This document shows positions 23,036-36,538 of a stretch of DNA of 64,000 nt, one piece after another (position 1 is the stretch's first letter; each line of letters starts with the position of its first letter). The position numbers and the translations under genes were made by a program. The DNA lies in contig CAUYLG010022223.1 of assembly GCA_963573385.1 (NCBI GenBank), positions 1 through 64,000 on the forward strand, in the 5' to 3' direction. A model generated the notes under the pieces. It did not search any database. It had not been told where the DNA came from and saw only the letters and a program-made list of their open reading frames with translations. Source of the stretch: Cacajao melanocephalus (taxonomy: Eukaryota; Chordata; Mammalia; Primates; Pitheciidae).

Positions 23036-23331
23036 TTTTTTGTTTGTTTTGACACAAGGTGTCACTCTGTCACCGAGGCTGAAGGGCAGTGGTGTGCTTA
23101 CTGCAAACTGGACCTCCTGGGCTGGGCTCAAGCCATTTTCTCACCTTAGCCTCCCAAGTAGCCGAGACAACAGGCAGGCACCACCACACCCAGCTAATTT
23201 TGTTTGTTTTTTGTAGAGACAGGGTCTCACCACATTACCCATGTGGGTCTCAAACTCCTGGGCTCAAGCAATCTGCTCACTTTAGCTTCCCAAAGTGCTT
23301 GGATTACAGGTGCGAGCCACCTCACCTAGCT
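23036..23331 (-). mobile_element. Alu, old (AluJ-like)
   Basis: A full-length antisense Alu from 'ttttgacacaaggtgtcact' to 'gccacctcacctagct', strongly diverged. Confidence 0.92.
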
Positions 23332-23894
23332 GACATATTACTTTGAGAAACAAAAGGTACTCTTAATTCTTATGATTAAAAATATTAGTTAACATTTTTT
23401 TGTACCAGTTGTTTATTGAAAATAAAATACCATTCATTTGTGCTGTGGCACTGGTTGTGGTCCTAGTTGCTGTTGACAGAACATGACCAGAGCCTCTTCC
23501 CTTAGTCCTCAAAATGGCAAATGACAGTTTTTCAACCCTAGGTGTTTACAAATCATTGAACTCTCAGATTCCATTATTAATACCAACTCATCACTGATTC
23601 CAAATAATAAAATCATTGCCAGAATTCAAGCATAAAAAGTACTGTGGAACCTGATGGTTGGCTTTGACTGTTGCTATATAGTCCTCAAGTCTGTTACATC
23701 AGCTATACATGGGAGGTGGGAACAGCTTTGTGATTTGGTTCCACTACCACTGTCCAACAGCAATCGTGTTAATGTGAGAAGTCATGCCGTGTTGTTTTTG
23801 TTGTTGTTGTTGTTTTTGTCTATCTGGTAGCTTTTCTTAGGTTATAAAGAAGAAAGAACTCTTTTAGTTATAATAAATATTACTATGGGGTAAT
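23332..23894. other. Unassigned sequence with (TTG)n
   Basis: No repeat assigned except a (TTG)n-like run at 23791-23819. Confidence 0.5.
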
Positions 23895-24420
23895 TTTAAA
23901 TTTCTAATTCTAGAAATTTTCAAACATATATAAAGAAATAAGAATGGAACTAATGCATTTTTATTCACACATCACTGAGCTTCGGTAGTTATCAATATTC
24001 TGCCATTCTTACTTAGTTTGCACCTCCACCCACACCCCTCACCCCTAGTTGATTTCTTATTATTTTACAGTGTTTCAGGTAAAAATTACCTCCATCAAAA
24101 TGCATATATCTTAGCATTACAGTTTTGCCAAATGGATATTCTGGTGTAACCTATGCATTTTCACAACATAAAGCATTTTACCTTCCAAAGTGTCACCCTT
24201 TTATTACGTCCCACTCAGTCCCCAACCTCCAGAGTCAGCCACTGCTCTTATATTTCTACCTTTGATTATTTTTCCTTTTGTAGAATTTTAGATGTTAAGA
24301 AATATAGAATATATATATTTCTGTGTCTGGCTTCTTTTGCTAATGTAAAGTCTTTAAGATTCATTGTTGTTTTATGTGTCACTATTTTATTCCTTTTTTA
24401 TGGCTGTATAGTATTCAGTG
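23895..24420 (-). repeat. Old L1 3' UTR fragment (L1M class)
   Basis: Antisense L1M 3' sequence with its landmarks in order: 'aaattttcaaacatatataa', 'cacatcactgagcttcggta', 'tcaatattctgccattctta', 'tctgtgtctggcttcttttg' and 'tatggctgtatagtattcag'. Diverged; no reading frame. Confidence 0.75.
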
Positions 24421-26604
24421 GGACCATGTGGGTTAATTTGGCAGCACCATGACATTGTACAGGATTCAGGGTCTTTTCTGCCATCTTCACTGTGTCAGAG
24501 TTAAAATTTCATGGATACAAGCATTGTGCTTTTATGACTTCTAAAGTATAACCAGAAGATAAGTTTAAAGACTTTGAGATTTTTAACTTAGTATGAGTAA
24601 ATATAATTAGCAGTTTGATAAATAAAAAGGTTGTGGAGAAAATGATGCCATTTATTTTAGAAATCCCATTATTGCATAAGCAATCAGTATTTTTAACTTC
24701 AGCATTTTAATTGCCGAAACAACCTTTACTCTGAAGTTGCTCAATAAGGAACTGATAAATATGAGATTTTATGATTTATGATGTTGTTCTCTTTAATGCA
24801 ATCAGCCTAAAGAGGCTGAAGAAAAATATGCTTTTTCGGGTCCCTAAAGCAATGTGCCGGACACATTGTGGAGATACTGTAAATGTCTCTAACTCTGCAA
24901 TGTGGTATGATTTACTAACTTACAACCAGCTAACTGGGGCTTGTGAGGCTACGACTACAGGGAGTAAGCAGAAGTTTGACTGGAAATGTTGATTTTGTTC
25001 AAGCAACTGTTTATTTTGAAAACTATTGGTCACATTCATTTTAATAGCTTATTATCACCATGCATACTGAACAACCTCATTTGGTTTTTGTCATTTTGTA
25101 TTCAGAAAAAGACTCCAATCAGACCTCCTAAGACTTTTGCATTTATTTTCCAGAAGTTAGCCTGTGTTCATAATTACCTAATGGCCTTTAGTGCGTTCAC
25201 AGAATAATAACAACAGTGATAAATAATAGATAACATTTGCATAGAGCTACCAAGGTGGCGAAGCCCTGAACTTTCTCCAGCAATTGACATTCTTATCACT
25301 GCCATCTCGTTGACATTGCTCCCTTGGCTGACCAAGATCTTGTAGATGTACTTTCTCACTTAACTCTGTCTCCTTTAATTGGATTTTTTCCTCCTGCTCT
25401 TAAGTGTAATTATTATTCATGTATTTTAAGAAGCAATAGACTAGAAATGAGAAAGTAAGATTTCTGGTCTTGGATCCACATTTTAAACATTTATGGTGGA
25501 TGTCATTAAACCTCTTAAGCTGTTTCTGCAGTTATACAATGAGCATGTTCATATTTTCTTTGTTACTTCCACAGATTGTGGTCATTCTCAATTGAGATAA
25601 CATATCCAGGTTCTTTAAAGTAAAATGCAAGCTTGAGGCATTCTCGTATAGTTTCAGAGAATTCATCTACTTTGGCAATTCCATCTCTCATTTATTTGAT
25701 TACTCCTAAATTTAAAACTTATTCTTTTAAAGCTTTTGGCTCAAATTCCAATTTTTATTTCCAGGACTTATATGTCTATATTGATTAATACCTCAAATTC
25801 ACTACCAAACAACCAACTGTGACAGTCAGAGCACATGAGAGTGGTCAGATGGAAACAGAACGTGCCTAAATTATGAAGACTCATGCTCCCTGAATGTAGA
25901 TCTGCAATATTAAGAATATTAATGTAACCAAATTGGATTTTTAAATTCACAATTATCCACTTGTATTACTCCTGAATCATATAGGATAAATGGTATGGTT
26001 CAAATAATATACCCAGAAGAAATTGTAAATATGTGTGTAATTATTTATACACACTGAATGAGAAACTGAACCCAGAGAAATAGAATTATATATGGATAGA
26101 TTTGGCAAAAATACTCTGATAGTGAATAATAAATTAAGGAAATAATTTCACATATAGTTACTAAAAATACAGTAGTGTTTAGATTACTCAACTATTTTAA
26201 TATCTCCTAGAAAAAAGAATTCACTCTGCTAAAAGATAGTATCTACTGTATTTTTTGAGTGGACTTTTTCTAAGTTAAATTGTTCAGGAGGTTAAAAAAA
26301 AAACTTCTTGAAGAGAACACTTAATCCACCATGAATTTTGTCTCTTAATGTGGTCATACGCTATGCAATTATGTCACAGGAATGGGACTGTAGAAAAAGA
26401 ATCTACATTGCTTTGGAGTTTGTAATAATGAAAACAGGATGGTGTTGAGTTCACGAGTCTTAGAGCTTTTAGGAACTTGAGAAATCTGATTTAAATGTTT
26501 CAGGTATTTTTTATTCTATAGCTATAATAACAAACATCTAAGACATGAAGTGAAGAGGAAATTAAAATAATTCTATGTACGGCACAAATATTCTGATGCT
26601 TTTC
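24421..26604. other. Unassigned AT-rich sequence
   Basis: No confident repeat or exon. 25450-25560 has faint MIR-like order. Short ORFs at 24771-24992 and 24986-25207 have no recognisable domain. Confidence 0.4.
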
Positions 26605-26914
26605 TTTATTTTTATTTTATTTTATTTTTTTAAGACAGTCTTGCACTGTCGCCCAGGCTGGAGAGCCGTGGCGCGATCTCGGCTCACCTCACCGCAACCT
26701 CTGCCTCCCGGGTTCAAGGGATTCTCCTGCCTCAGCCTCCCAAGTAGCTGGGATTACAGGCATCTGCCACCATGCCCAGTTAATTTTTGTATTCTTAGTA
26801 GAGACAGGGTTTCACTATGTTGGCCAGGCTGGTCTCAAACTCCTGACCTCATGATCCACCTGCCTCAGCCTCCCAAAGTGCTGGGATTCCAGGCATGAGC
26901 CACTGCACTCGGCC
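26605..26914 (-). mobile_element. Alu (AluS/Y-like) with (TTTTA)n tail
   Basis: The antisense Alu occupies 26631-26914 and its tail has become a TTTTA-rich run (26605-26630). 'gacctcatgatccacc' fits the Sc/Y branch. The 107-codon frame at 26575-26898 is Alu translation. Confidence 0.95.
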
Positions 26915-27070
26915 TGTTTTTATTTCTTAACCTATCCAGTTTAGGCTGAAGTATAATATACCTATAGAAAACTGAATCAAATATTGTCTCTAGCTTGATG
27001 TGTTTTTTTCTCTTGCTCTTTGGTTATTTGATTTGTAAATTCTTTTTTTCTAGTTTTGTGATGAGTATTT

Positions 27071-27310
27071 AATATCCACAATATATAAAGAAATCCTACA
27101 GCTCAACAACAAAGATACCAAAGATGGGCAAAGAACCTACATAGACATTTCTCTAAAGAAGCTACATACATGGCCAAGAAACACATGAGAAAAAGATTAA
27201 AACCATCAGGCATAAGGAAAGTCAAATAAAAGCCACAGTGTGGTGCTGCTTCATACCCAACAGGATGGCTATGATAAAATCAAACAGCAACAAAACAAAA
27301 TAAAATAGAA
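27071..27310 (+). repeat. Old L1 ORF2 3'-region fragment
   Basis: Sense L1 with 'aatatccacaatatataaag', 'acagctcaacaacaaa', 'gatgggcaaagaacctacat', 'agacatttctctaaagaagc' and 'aacaggatggctatgataaa'. These are recognisable ORF2 positions in the reverse-transcriptase C-terminal region, but the frame is broken. Confidence 0.8.
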
Positions 27311-27354
27311 GATAAGGACACTGAGTACGTCATGCAAGTTCAACTCAGGGCTCC

Positions 27355-27451
27355 ATGTCAGAAGTTGACAACTACAGCCTGAAAGTCAAATTTGATGCAC
27401 AGCTTGTTTTTGCACCATCTTCAGGCTAAGAATGTTTTTTATATGTTTAAA

Positions 27452-27541
<90 letters not shown>

Positions 27542-27615
27542 AATCGTATGTGGCCGGCATTGCCTAAAGGATTTACCATTTATTACTTAGTTTTGCCCTG
27601 GCAGACACATTAGCT
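27355..27615 (+). repeat. Possible hAT-type element carrying a compound microsatellite
   Basis: 'agttgacaactacagcctga' ... 'cagcttgtttttgca' on the left and 'tgtggccggcattgcctaaa' ... 'ttttgccctggcaga' on the right resemble the ends of a common Charlie-type element. The middle is replaced by the microsatellite. Weak match. Confidence 0.4.
27453..27540 (+). repeat. (TG)n(AG)n compound microsatellite
   Basis: About 21 TG units then about 20 AG units with one AAAG interruption near 27528. It is the longest simple repeat in the window and likely polymorphic. Confidence 0.97.
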
Positions 27616-27994
27616 GGGGGAGGATCATCTTGATCCAATGCAGATTAAGTTGTTTTGAACATAGATTTTCAGGTTTATTTTATTAATATTTTTTTCATTT
27701 GATCTATTTTTGGTTAGCTTTGAGGTCTTCACCAGATCTCATTCTCTTTGCTAGATCCTAAACGATATTTTACCCTCTCATTTTCACGGTAGCCCCCAAC
27801 TCTGTAATTTCTCAGCCTCTTGGATACCCGTTATTGCTCACTTTAGCCACCAGCACAACACAGCTTATAATTCAGCAACTTCTTCAAGCAAAAATGAAAG
27901 AGAAAAACACATTCTGAAATGAAGGTTTCACTGCTAGGCCTTGACTGTTTCTAAGATTTGGGGCCTTCAAATCTTCACTTCCTTGGTAGCCCTC
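27616..27994. other. Unassigned sequence
   Basis: No repeat or exon recognised. Confidence 0.45.
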
Positions 27995-28423
27995 TGTCTT
28001 AGACTGTTTTCTGTTGCTCATGAGAGAGTACTTGAAACTGGGCAATTTATAAAGAAAAGAAATTGATTTCTTACCGTTATGGAGGCTGGGAAGTCCAAGG
28101 TTGAGCGGCTACATCTGGTGGGAATCTTCCTGCTGGCCTGGACTCTGCAGAGCCCCCAGGTGGTGCAGGGCATCACATGGTGCCAGGGGCTGAGCTTGCC
28201 AGCTCAATTCTCTCTTCATACAAAGCCACCAGTCCCACTCCCATTTTAATGCATTAATCCATTAACCTATCAATCCATTAGTTAATGAATGGATTAATCC
28301 ATTCATGAGGGAAGCACCCTCATGACCCAATCACCTCTTAAAGGCCCCCACCTCTAGTACTGCCTCATTAGGGATTGAGTTTCAACATGAGTTTTGAAAG
28401 GGACAAACATTCAAACTGTAGCA
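27995..28423 (-). mobile_element. MaLR-type solo LTR (MST/MLT1 group)
   Basis: An antisense LTR from 'tgtcttagactgttttctgt' and 'actgggcaatttataaagaa' to 'acattcaaactgtagca'. Sense order is TGCTACAGTTTGAATGT ... TTCTTTATAAATTGCCCAGT ... CTAAGACA. The tetranucleotide CCTC flanks both sides (27991-27994, 28424-28427), compatible with a 5-bp duplication. Around 28248-28301 there is an inverted, repeated 'attaatccatt' run. Confidence 0.8.
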
Positions 28424-30289
28424 CCTCTAATTGTGTAAATAGATTTTTTTTTCAGTGCTTCTAGTTGTTCTTGGCTGTAGGGTTGGTCTCTTACAGGCTA
28501 ATCCACCACAGCTGTTAGGATGTGAAGTACCAGGGTTTTTCTTACGGTTTTTGTTTGTTTGCTTACTTTTCCTGTGCAAAATATGTGAGAACAACACATA
28601 TCAAATATAGACCATTATAATAGTGGCCAAAACATGTTAACTCAAGAAGGAATTATAGAAAACAAATGCTATAAAGTATATTAAAGGAAATAACTACCTT
28701 CTAATAAATAATCATATAAAAGTTGGTAATAAAATTAGGTTGGGACATAGAATCCCATAAAATATTTTTACTTTCAGATGAGGAAAAATGCAGACAAGAA
28801 AATAGTTCCTTTCAAGTTTACATAGTAAATAATCTCAGAGGCAAATCTGGAACAGAAGGTTTTGCTTTTGTTATTTTTTGATTTCTCTTATAGCACTTTT
28901 GTTGTCCATATTTTGGAGGATACCATTTTATGTTACTGATTATATTTCAATAATTTTAATATCTGCCTATATTTTGTACTACAGTGAAAGCCATTGCTTT
29001 ATGAAGCTATTGCTTTCTCCTTTTCACTTTTTAATTCTTAATATCAGATTGCTGAGTGGTCCTTTGTTTCGGTCTATGAATTAATGGATACACAAATGAC
29101 TAAATGCATGGATGGACGTTGAACAGGCTGTAGCCGGAATAGAGCAGCACAATGAGTAACCACAAAAGTAAGTTGAGGAATTATGATGGGGAACTAAACT
29201 TCAGTAGCCTTGGTTAAACATTTTAGAGATAATTTGTACATAAAAAGAAAAACATAATTTACAATACAACACAGATAAGAAAAAAGAGGAATATAGAGAA
29301 ACAAGCAAATATTGCAAGATTGGTTGGGTATTTTGCAAACTCTGAATTCCAGCATTGCATTTTATATTGTACCCTGATAGATTTACGAATGCATAAGAAA
29401 GATTTGTTATGTAATGTGAATTTAATGTATTTAACAGCACCTGAATTTTGATTGCTCTAGATATTTATTCTTCTAGCTTTGAAGGATTTATTAAAATAAA
29501 TTAACATTTCAACAGTTAATCTGTTCCTCTTGTTTAGCTGATGCATTTTAAACCTGCCAGAGGAAGGTAAACCTTCATGAATATTAGATATTTCAACAAG
29601 CTATTTATTGAGTCAACTGCACAGTTTTTCATTGTCATACAGATGCAGTACTTTTATATTTCATTCCTTGACCTATCAATAAGGAAATGGCAATTGTTAA
29701 AATGTTCAAATAGAATGAAATTTTAGCCTACAGTTAAAATTTAAGATGAAAATAATATTTTTCTATTTTTTAGCACAACCAACTAAGTGTGGATACTTTG
29801 GAAATGGCAATAAATAAACAAATATACTTGTAAAGTATGCTCATTTCCTGTCATTTATAAATAATACAAATATTAATATGAATCATTCTAATTGTCCAAA
29901 TGAGCTTAATTAAACCAACCCTGTGAATGATAACTCACTTTGTTTAATGAAACAACAAGCACATCTGATTAAATCTTGGGCCTGAGGCTGCAAATGCAGG
30001 GAATATATTCATATCGTGTCTTTATCCTGGTTTGGAAATGTTCTAGATCAACTTAAAACCTGGCTCTCTGAGTAGAGATGAGAGAACAGGAATGTAGCTG
30101 AAATAATGATCAGAACAGAAAATTTGGATATTGTATTTTTTAATTTTTTAGCACCATAGCTTTTAATACTGTAACCTCAGGGTCCTGAAACCTTGCCAGG
30201 CAGTGGTTAATAATGGATTTCATTGGTATTTATGTCCAAAATTTAGGAACTCATGACCACATACTGTCCCAGTGGGACCTCCAGTCACC
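28424..30289. other. Unassigned AT-rich sequence
   Basis: No repeat family or exon recognised. Confidence 0.45.
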
Positions 30290-31413
30290 TGCAAATCTTA
30301 GAGGAATTCCCAGGGAGTGTCTTCTGTGGACTAGGAAACAATTCTTTCTGTAAATACCAATCTCCAAGAACAGGAACCAGGACTCTGTAGAAATGCCTGA
30401 TGCTCAAGTTGGGGCAAGGAAAATGCCAGATAAGGCTGAAGCTTCTTGTGACCACAGAAAATGAAGTGTTCAAACAGGAAGGGATGTGTCCAAAGAACAC
30501 CGGATGAGCAGGAGAAATTCCCAGGGCCAAAGTAGGACAATTAAGCAATCAAACAATGACAGAACTAGATTATAATTCATGGAACAACAATAAAAATTCA
30601 TGACAACATAGTTACTCAAATAAATAATTGAATAAATAAATAAATGAGGACCAGTTCTTCCTTACAGATGGGTTCAATTAATATATGTAGAAGAAATGAG
30701 TGAAATATAAAATTGCTCTTTGTCAATGTGACAGTAATAATTGCTGCTAGAAAGATCCACTTATGAATTGGAAAATCAGTTGATGAAAGTCTGAGGAAAC
30801 ATAGGATGTTAGTGTCAGCTCAAAGTATGTCCTTCTAATTATTGAACAATTACAAAAAATATATAACTTTACTGTGGAGGAACCCAGCATGCACCCCTTA
30901 ACCACATGATCAAGGTTGATATCACCAGAAATAAAGCATCACAACATGAGGCTCCAATCAGATGCGCTGAGAAGGACAACACGTCACTGCTGTGAGAATC
31001 TTGCCAAATGTCAATCAAAGCATGAAAAAATGTCAGTCAAAACCCAAATAAGGTCTATTCTAGGAACTGACCAGTGCTCATCAAAAGTGTCAAGATCGTG
31101 AAAGATAAAGAAAGAATGAAAATTGTCACTGTTTGAGAATAAGACATGCGTAAAAACTAAATAGAGTATTTGATCCTAGATTGGATCCTAGAACAGAAAA
31201 AGAACATTAGGGGGAAAAAATGGTAACATTTGGATAGGCTCTCGTATTTAAGAGTATTGTGCAAATGTTAATTACCTGGTTTTGAGAATTGTACTGTAGT
31301 TACGTAAGTTGTTGTCACTAGGGAAAGCTGGGCAAACAGTATATTAAAAAATTCTGGACTGTTTTTATAAATTTCTATAAATCTAAAATTATGTCAAAAG
31401 AAAAAGTGAAATA
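30290..31413 (+). repeat. Old L1 3' UTR (L1M class) to its A-rich tail
   Basis: A sense L1M 3' end. The last 300 bp are clear: 'gattggatcctagaacagaa', 'aaagaacattaggggg', 'gtattgtgcaaatgttaatt', 'tagggaaagctgggcaaaca' and 'tataaatctaaaattatgtc', ending in an A-rich tail at about 31396-31413. The 5' boundary is uncertain. No reading frame remains. Confidence 0.75.
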
Positions 31414-31424
31414 AAGAAACGTGT

Positions 31425-32564
<1,140 letters not shown>

Positions 32565-32790
32565 CATTCTAGCAAACATTCATTTTGTGCTTACTACATC
32601 CTCAACACTGGAGGTAAAAAACAATGAAAAACACACGATCCTTTTCCCACAGAGCCTACCATTTAATGAGAGAGGGAGATAATCAAGTTATAAAGGAGCC
32701 CAGAAGAATATTGTAATAAAAATTGTGTAAGAGAAGCCCATCACACAGACTGAGAGGCTCAGGGATGCTCAAAGTGAATATAAATCATCT
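32565..32790 (-). repeat. L2 LINE 3' fragment
   Basis: Antisense L2 terminus: 'gcaaacattcattttgtgct', 'actacatcctcaacactgga', 'ccacagagcctaccatttaa', 'gagggagataatcaagt'. Confidence 0.75.
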
Positions 32791-34432
32791 GCCTTTTCTA
32801 CTACGGCTCTAGTAGAATATGAAAAAAAAAACAAACAAACCCACTGTAGTCTATGTAGGTCTGAGTGGCGACTCATAGTGATACATTAACTTTCAAACTT
32901 TTTTCTGAATACTTTGTACCTGAGTGTAATGTAAGATGAAAACTACTCCCAGTCACTGTGTGGTTTGTTCCACCTTGACATTCACCCCCACCTACCTTTG
33001 AATTTAATTTGCAAACACTTTCAATGATATCATCCTGTTTTTATCAGCTCTTGCCACTCTGAAATTTTTTTCATTTTTACCTGTTAATTTTCTCTCTCTT
33101 GCTACACAGACCATCACTTTTGTACATTGCAACTAAGAGTATTGCCTGCTGAGTCATTCCTTAATCAATGTTTGTTGAAAAAGCGAAATCCAAGTGTCAG
33201 TTGATATTCATTGCTTGTCAACTTAACGGAAAGCACTTTATCATAAAATATTCTTCAGTATAGCTGAAACCAACAATTTGAAATAAGAACTTGAAAAAAC
33301 TAATTTTTTCTAGGACAATGCTAGTTTTGAAGTTAGCAGCTAAAGCCTCCTCCTTCATCTTTGCTCTCTGCCCCCCTACCCCAATCATCTTTCAGGTAGC
33401 ATATTATACTTTCCTAGATTTTTAGTTTTACTGATGAATATTCAATAGATCGTTTTTAAAAATTTAGTCCCACAAAAATAAGCTGTGAACAGATTTACCT
33501 ATAACTATTTTAAATACCACGAGGCTAGTGTATCTTCTTCTAGTTATTATCTGATCCATTTGAAAAAAAAAAGTTTAAAAAATAAACGCTATCATGGATT
33601 AAATCTGAAAATGTAGTTGGATATATTACAGATATTCTTTTGGCAATGAGTTTTTTTGGCAGAGAAAATACAGTTTGGGGAACTGCTATTAATGTGATGA
33701 TATTGTGTAATTTTTCTATATTTTTCATTAATTTATGTATTATTAAATTAGATAGGGAATTGTGTGTGAAATTGGAAATAGTGCCAAATTGGCAATGGTT
33801 TGCTTTTAAGAATGTTTTGAATGTTCCCCACATCTTGCTTAACAATTTTCACAATGTATTTTGGCAAGCATTTTTCTTCAATTCTTTAAGTCCTTGCATT
33901 TTAAAAGAATTCAGTCAAAACTTGTTTCAGAATTTACACCGACAGTTCACAATACCGACTTGTAAAAGAGCCGAAATAACCAGTAGGTTCTGTGGGTAGC
34001 TTTGAGAAACTGTTAACGTAGTGGATTTAAAAAAAAAAAATCAGATTTTGACAGAGGAGCATGAATTTTCTGCCCATAGGGTTTTAATTTAAAATAAAAT
34101 AACATTTGACTTTAAAAATATCATTACTTTAGTTCAAAAACCAAAGTAATCCAATGCTTCCATTTTGAAGCCAAGCATTTTTTGTTTGCTTCCTCCTGCT
34201 TCTCTCCACCTCCTCCATCCTCCTCCTACTCCTTCCATTTTAATGATTTGGGGGAAGCCTTAAGCAACAGAGAGCATGAGAGCCTTGACAGCATTGGGAA
34301 GGAACTTGTCATCTCACTGAGTGCGAAGAAAGCAGAGCATGTTATTGGGAGGGAGGACACTGAGCTGGGGGCCTGAGCTGTGGGCCACCTGGGAGATACC
34401 ATCAAGAGGTGGAGAATCTGAGGTGTCACTGG
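32791..34432. other. Unassigned AT-rich sequence
   Basis: No repeat or exon recognised apart from a C/T-rich run at 34190-34237 (repeated ctcct). The overlapping frames at 33540-33845 (-) and 33640-33999 (+) show no recognisable domain. Confidence 0.4.
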
Positions 34433-34447
34433 AAGAAATGCAGTGCA

Positions 34448-34890
34448 TGCTATACACAACAGCAAAGACATGGAATCAACCTGGGTGCCCATCAGTGGTG
34501 GATTGGATAAAGCAAATGTGTTATGTATACACCATGAAATACTACACAGCCATAAACAAGAATGAGATCATGTCCTTTGCAGCAACATCGATGCAGCTGG
34601 AGACCATTATCTCAAGTGAATTAATGCAGGAACAGCAAACCAAATACCACATGTTTTCACTTATAAGCAGGAACTAAACATTGAGTACACATGGACACAA
34701 CGATGGGAAGAACAGATACTGGGGACTATAAGAGTAGGGAAGGCGGCAAGGGTTGAGAAACTACCCACTGGGTTCTGTGCTCACTACCTGGGTGATAGAT
34801 TCAATCAGACTTCAGCATCACACAGTCTACCTCTGTAACAGACTTGCACATGCACCCCCTGAACCTAAAACAAAAGTTAAAAGGAAAAAC
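34448..34890 (+). mobile_element. L1 3' end, 5'-truncated insertion with target-site duplication
   Basis: A primate L1 (L1PB/L1MA-like) 3' end of about 440 bp: the last 75 codons of ORF2, then the 3' UTR ('tcactacctgggtgatagat', 'cttcagcatcacacagtcta', 'ttgcacatgcacccc') and an A-rich tail. The duplications agaaatgcagtgca (34434-34447) and agaaatgcagtaca (34891-34904) differ at one base, marking target-primed reverse transcription of an already truncated copy. Confidence 0.93.
34450..34677 (+). pseudogene. L1 ORF2p C-terminal relic (75 codons, no internal stop)
   Basis: Open from the insertion point to the TAA at 34675-34677. It keeps recognisable ORF2p C-terminal landmarks: KTWNQPGCPS near its start, VDWIKQM, YTMKYYTAINKNE and MSFAAT. 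Family knowledge places this after the endonuclease, reverse-transcriptase and cysteine-rich regions, all absent here, so it has no function. The frame extends upstream into non-L1 DNA by chance (ATG at 34321). Confidence 0.85.
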
Positions 34891-34984
34891 AGAAATGCAG
34901 TACAGGGGTAGCAACAATCAAGATTCCAATCCATCAGTAGCTCAGAGGGAAGACTTGTTCCCAATAGTCTTTCTTCAGTAAAAT

Positions 34985-35125
34985 TTTATTGAACATTGTA
35001 CACGGTCTCATTTTCATCCTTACAATCACTGTGTGAGGTAGGTATTTTACTCATATCCTTAACTTAAGGAAGTTAGGTTTACTGAGACACAGCCTAAAGA
35101 GAATGAACAGCTTGGGCAGCAAAGA
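34985..35125 (-). repeat. MIR SINE fragment
   Basis: Antisense MIR: 'cactgtgtgaggtaggtatt' followed by a worn 'aggaagttaggtttactgag' (consensus gaggaaactgaggc) and 'agcttgggcagca'. Confidence 0.6.
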
Positions 35126-35139
35126 GAGAGATTGATAGA

Positions 35140-35368
35140 TAGTCTGATGTTTGCATTCTCAGCTAGGTCGCTTACCAGCTTTGTGACTTTAGACAAGTTT
35201 TTTGAGGTCTCTTCACCTCAAAAAACTCAGTTTCCACATTAATATGGGATGAATATGAACCCCATAGCATTGTTAAGCGTTATATGAATTAAGATCTGGA
35301 AAGTGCATAGAAGAGAATCTTGCACGTTAGGGCACTACGTAAATATTTGTGAAATGAATGACTTTTTC
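35140..35368 (+). repeat. MIR SINE
   Basis: 'gcttaccagctttgtgactt', 'tagacaagttttttgaggtc', 'aaactcagtttccacattaa', 'tatgggatgaatatgaaccc' and 'ttgttaagcgttatatgaat' follow MIR order to the 3' end. Confidence 0.8.
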
Positions 35369-35451
35369 AATACACTTTAGCTCTTGTTTTTAGGAATGTT
35401 TTTATAGATATCACTAGGTAGCTTCTTCAAAGTTCTACACCTCCTATGTGA

Positions 35452-35652
35452 TAAAGATCTGAATTGGAATTTTGAATCTGACATTTAGTAAATATGCAAC
35501 CATGGACAAGTTATCTAACATAAGATTCAGTTTGGCTACAATGAATGGGGAGAAACACTACCCTTTGTCATTTTCTCTAACCCTTAAAATAAAGATTATA
35601 AGGATTAGAGAAAATAACGAAGGTTGAAAGCAAAACACAGTGCCTGGGGTTC
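35452..35652 (+). repeat. MIR SINE, diverged
   Basis: 'atggacaagttatctaacat', 'gattcagtttggctacaatg', 'ttataaggattagagaaaat' and 'aacacagtgcctgggg' follow MIR order. Confidence 0.6.
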
Positions 35653-36104
35653 AACTAGTTCTGGGTATCTGCAGCATCTGAAGCAGCATTCTACTCCTTT
35701 GTCCCTCCCTTCCCTATGTTACTTGACTGGACTGGTGCCTGATGGGGGTGAGATTGGCAGTAAGTAGTTCTTTGAGATAGCTAGACAGCACATAAAAGCA
35801 GTTGCCATCTGCAGGAAGAGTCCTTCTCCAACGCTAAGTTTATCTCACAGTTAAGGAAAGCAAAACAAGAGCTCTCCGCATCTAGGGATGTAGCGAACAT
35901 GGTCTAAGATAAGCTTCAATCCTTCCTGTTTTCTCTTCCAAGAGTGTGCTACTCTTGCCTTCTTTCTATGCCATAAAATACCTGTGCTTATTTTAATATC
36001 AAACAGTAAGATTGTTTTCTCCAAGTCTTGAAATCAAACTGCCTTTCTTGAAAGATGCTTTATATTCTCTGGTTTGGTTTTGGTTTTCATTTCCCCTGGA
36101 GCCT

Positions 36105-36205
36105 TTGCTGCTCAAAACAACGTGGGGTACTTCTTGCAAATGCACATTCCTAGGCTCCATCCTGGAGGTTCTGAGGGTTGGTTCCAAGAAAATTCCCCAT
36201 TTTTC
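36105..36205 (+). repeat. Possible MER5A fragment
   Basis: 'cttcttgcaaatgcacattc' and 'ctaggctccatcctggagg' resemble the centre of MER5A. Terminal inverted repeats are not clear. Confidence 0.4.
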
Positions 36206-36538
36206 ACAAGGATGTAAGGGAATACTAATTTTTTTAGAGCCACTCTCTAAAGCTTGCCCATGAAATGGCCAGTCCAGGTGAGCCTTAGAATGAGGACGAC
36301 TCAGAATTAATTACCACTAGACACATAAAGTGAAGTAGTTTCTTCTGGGAAGGCTTTTATTAGAAGCTATGGTGGGGATCAGGCAAATCTTAGCGAGAAA
36401 GGAGTAGGGAAGTGAGGCCTAGAGATTCCCGGGAAAGTTTTCCATAGCCTTTAGTTTATGATATTACAGCATAGTATTTTCTATTCCCAGGGAAAGGTCT
36501 AAAAAATAACAAAACGAATGCTTACTTTAGGATTCATG

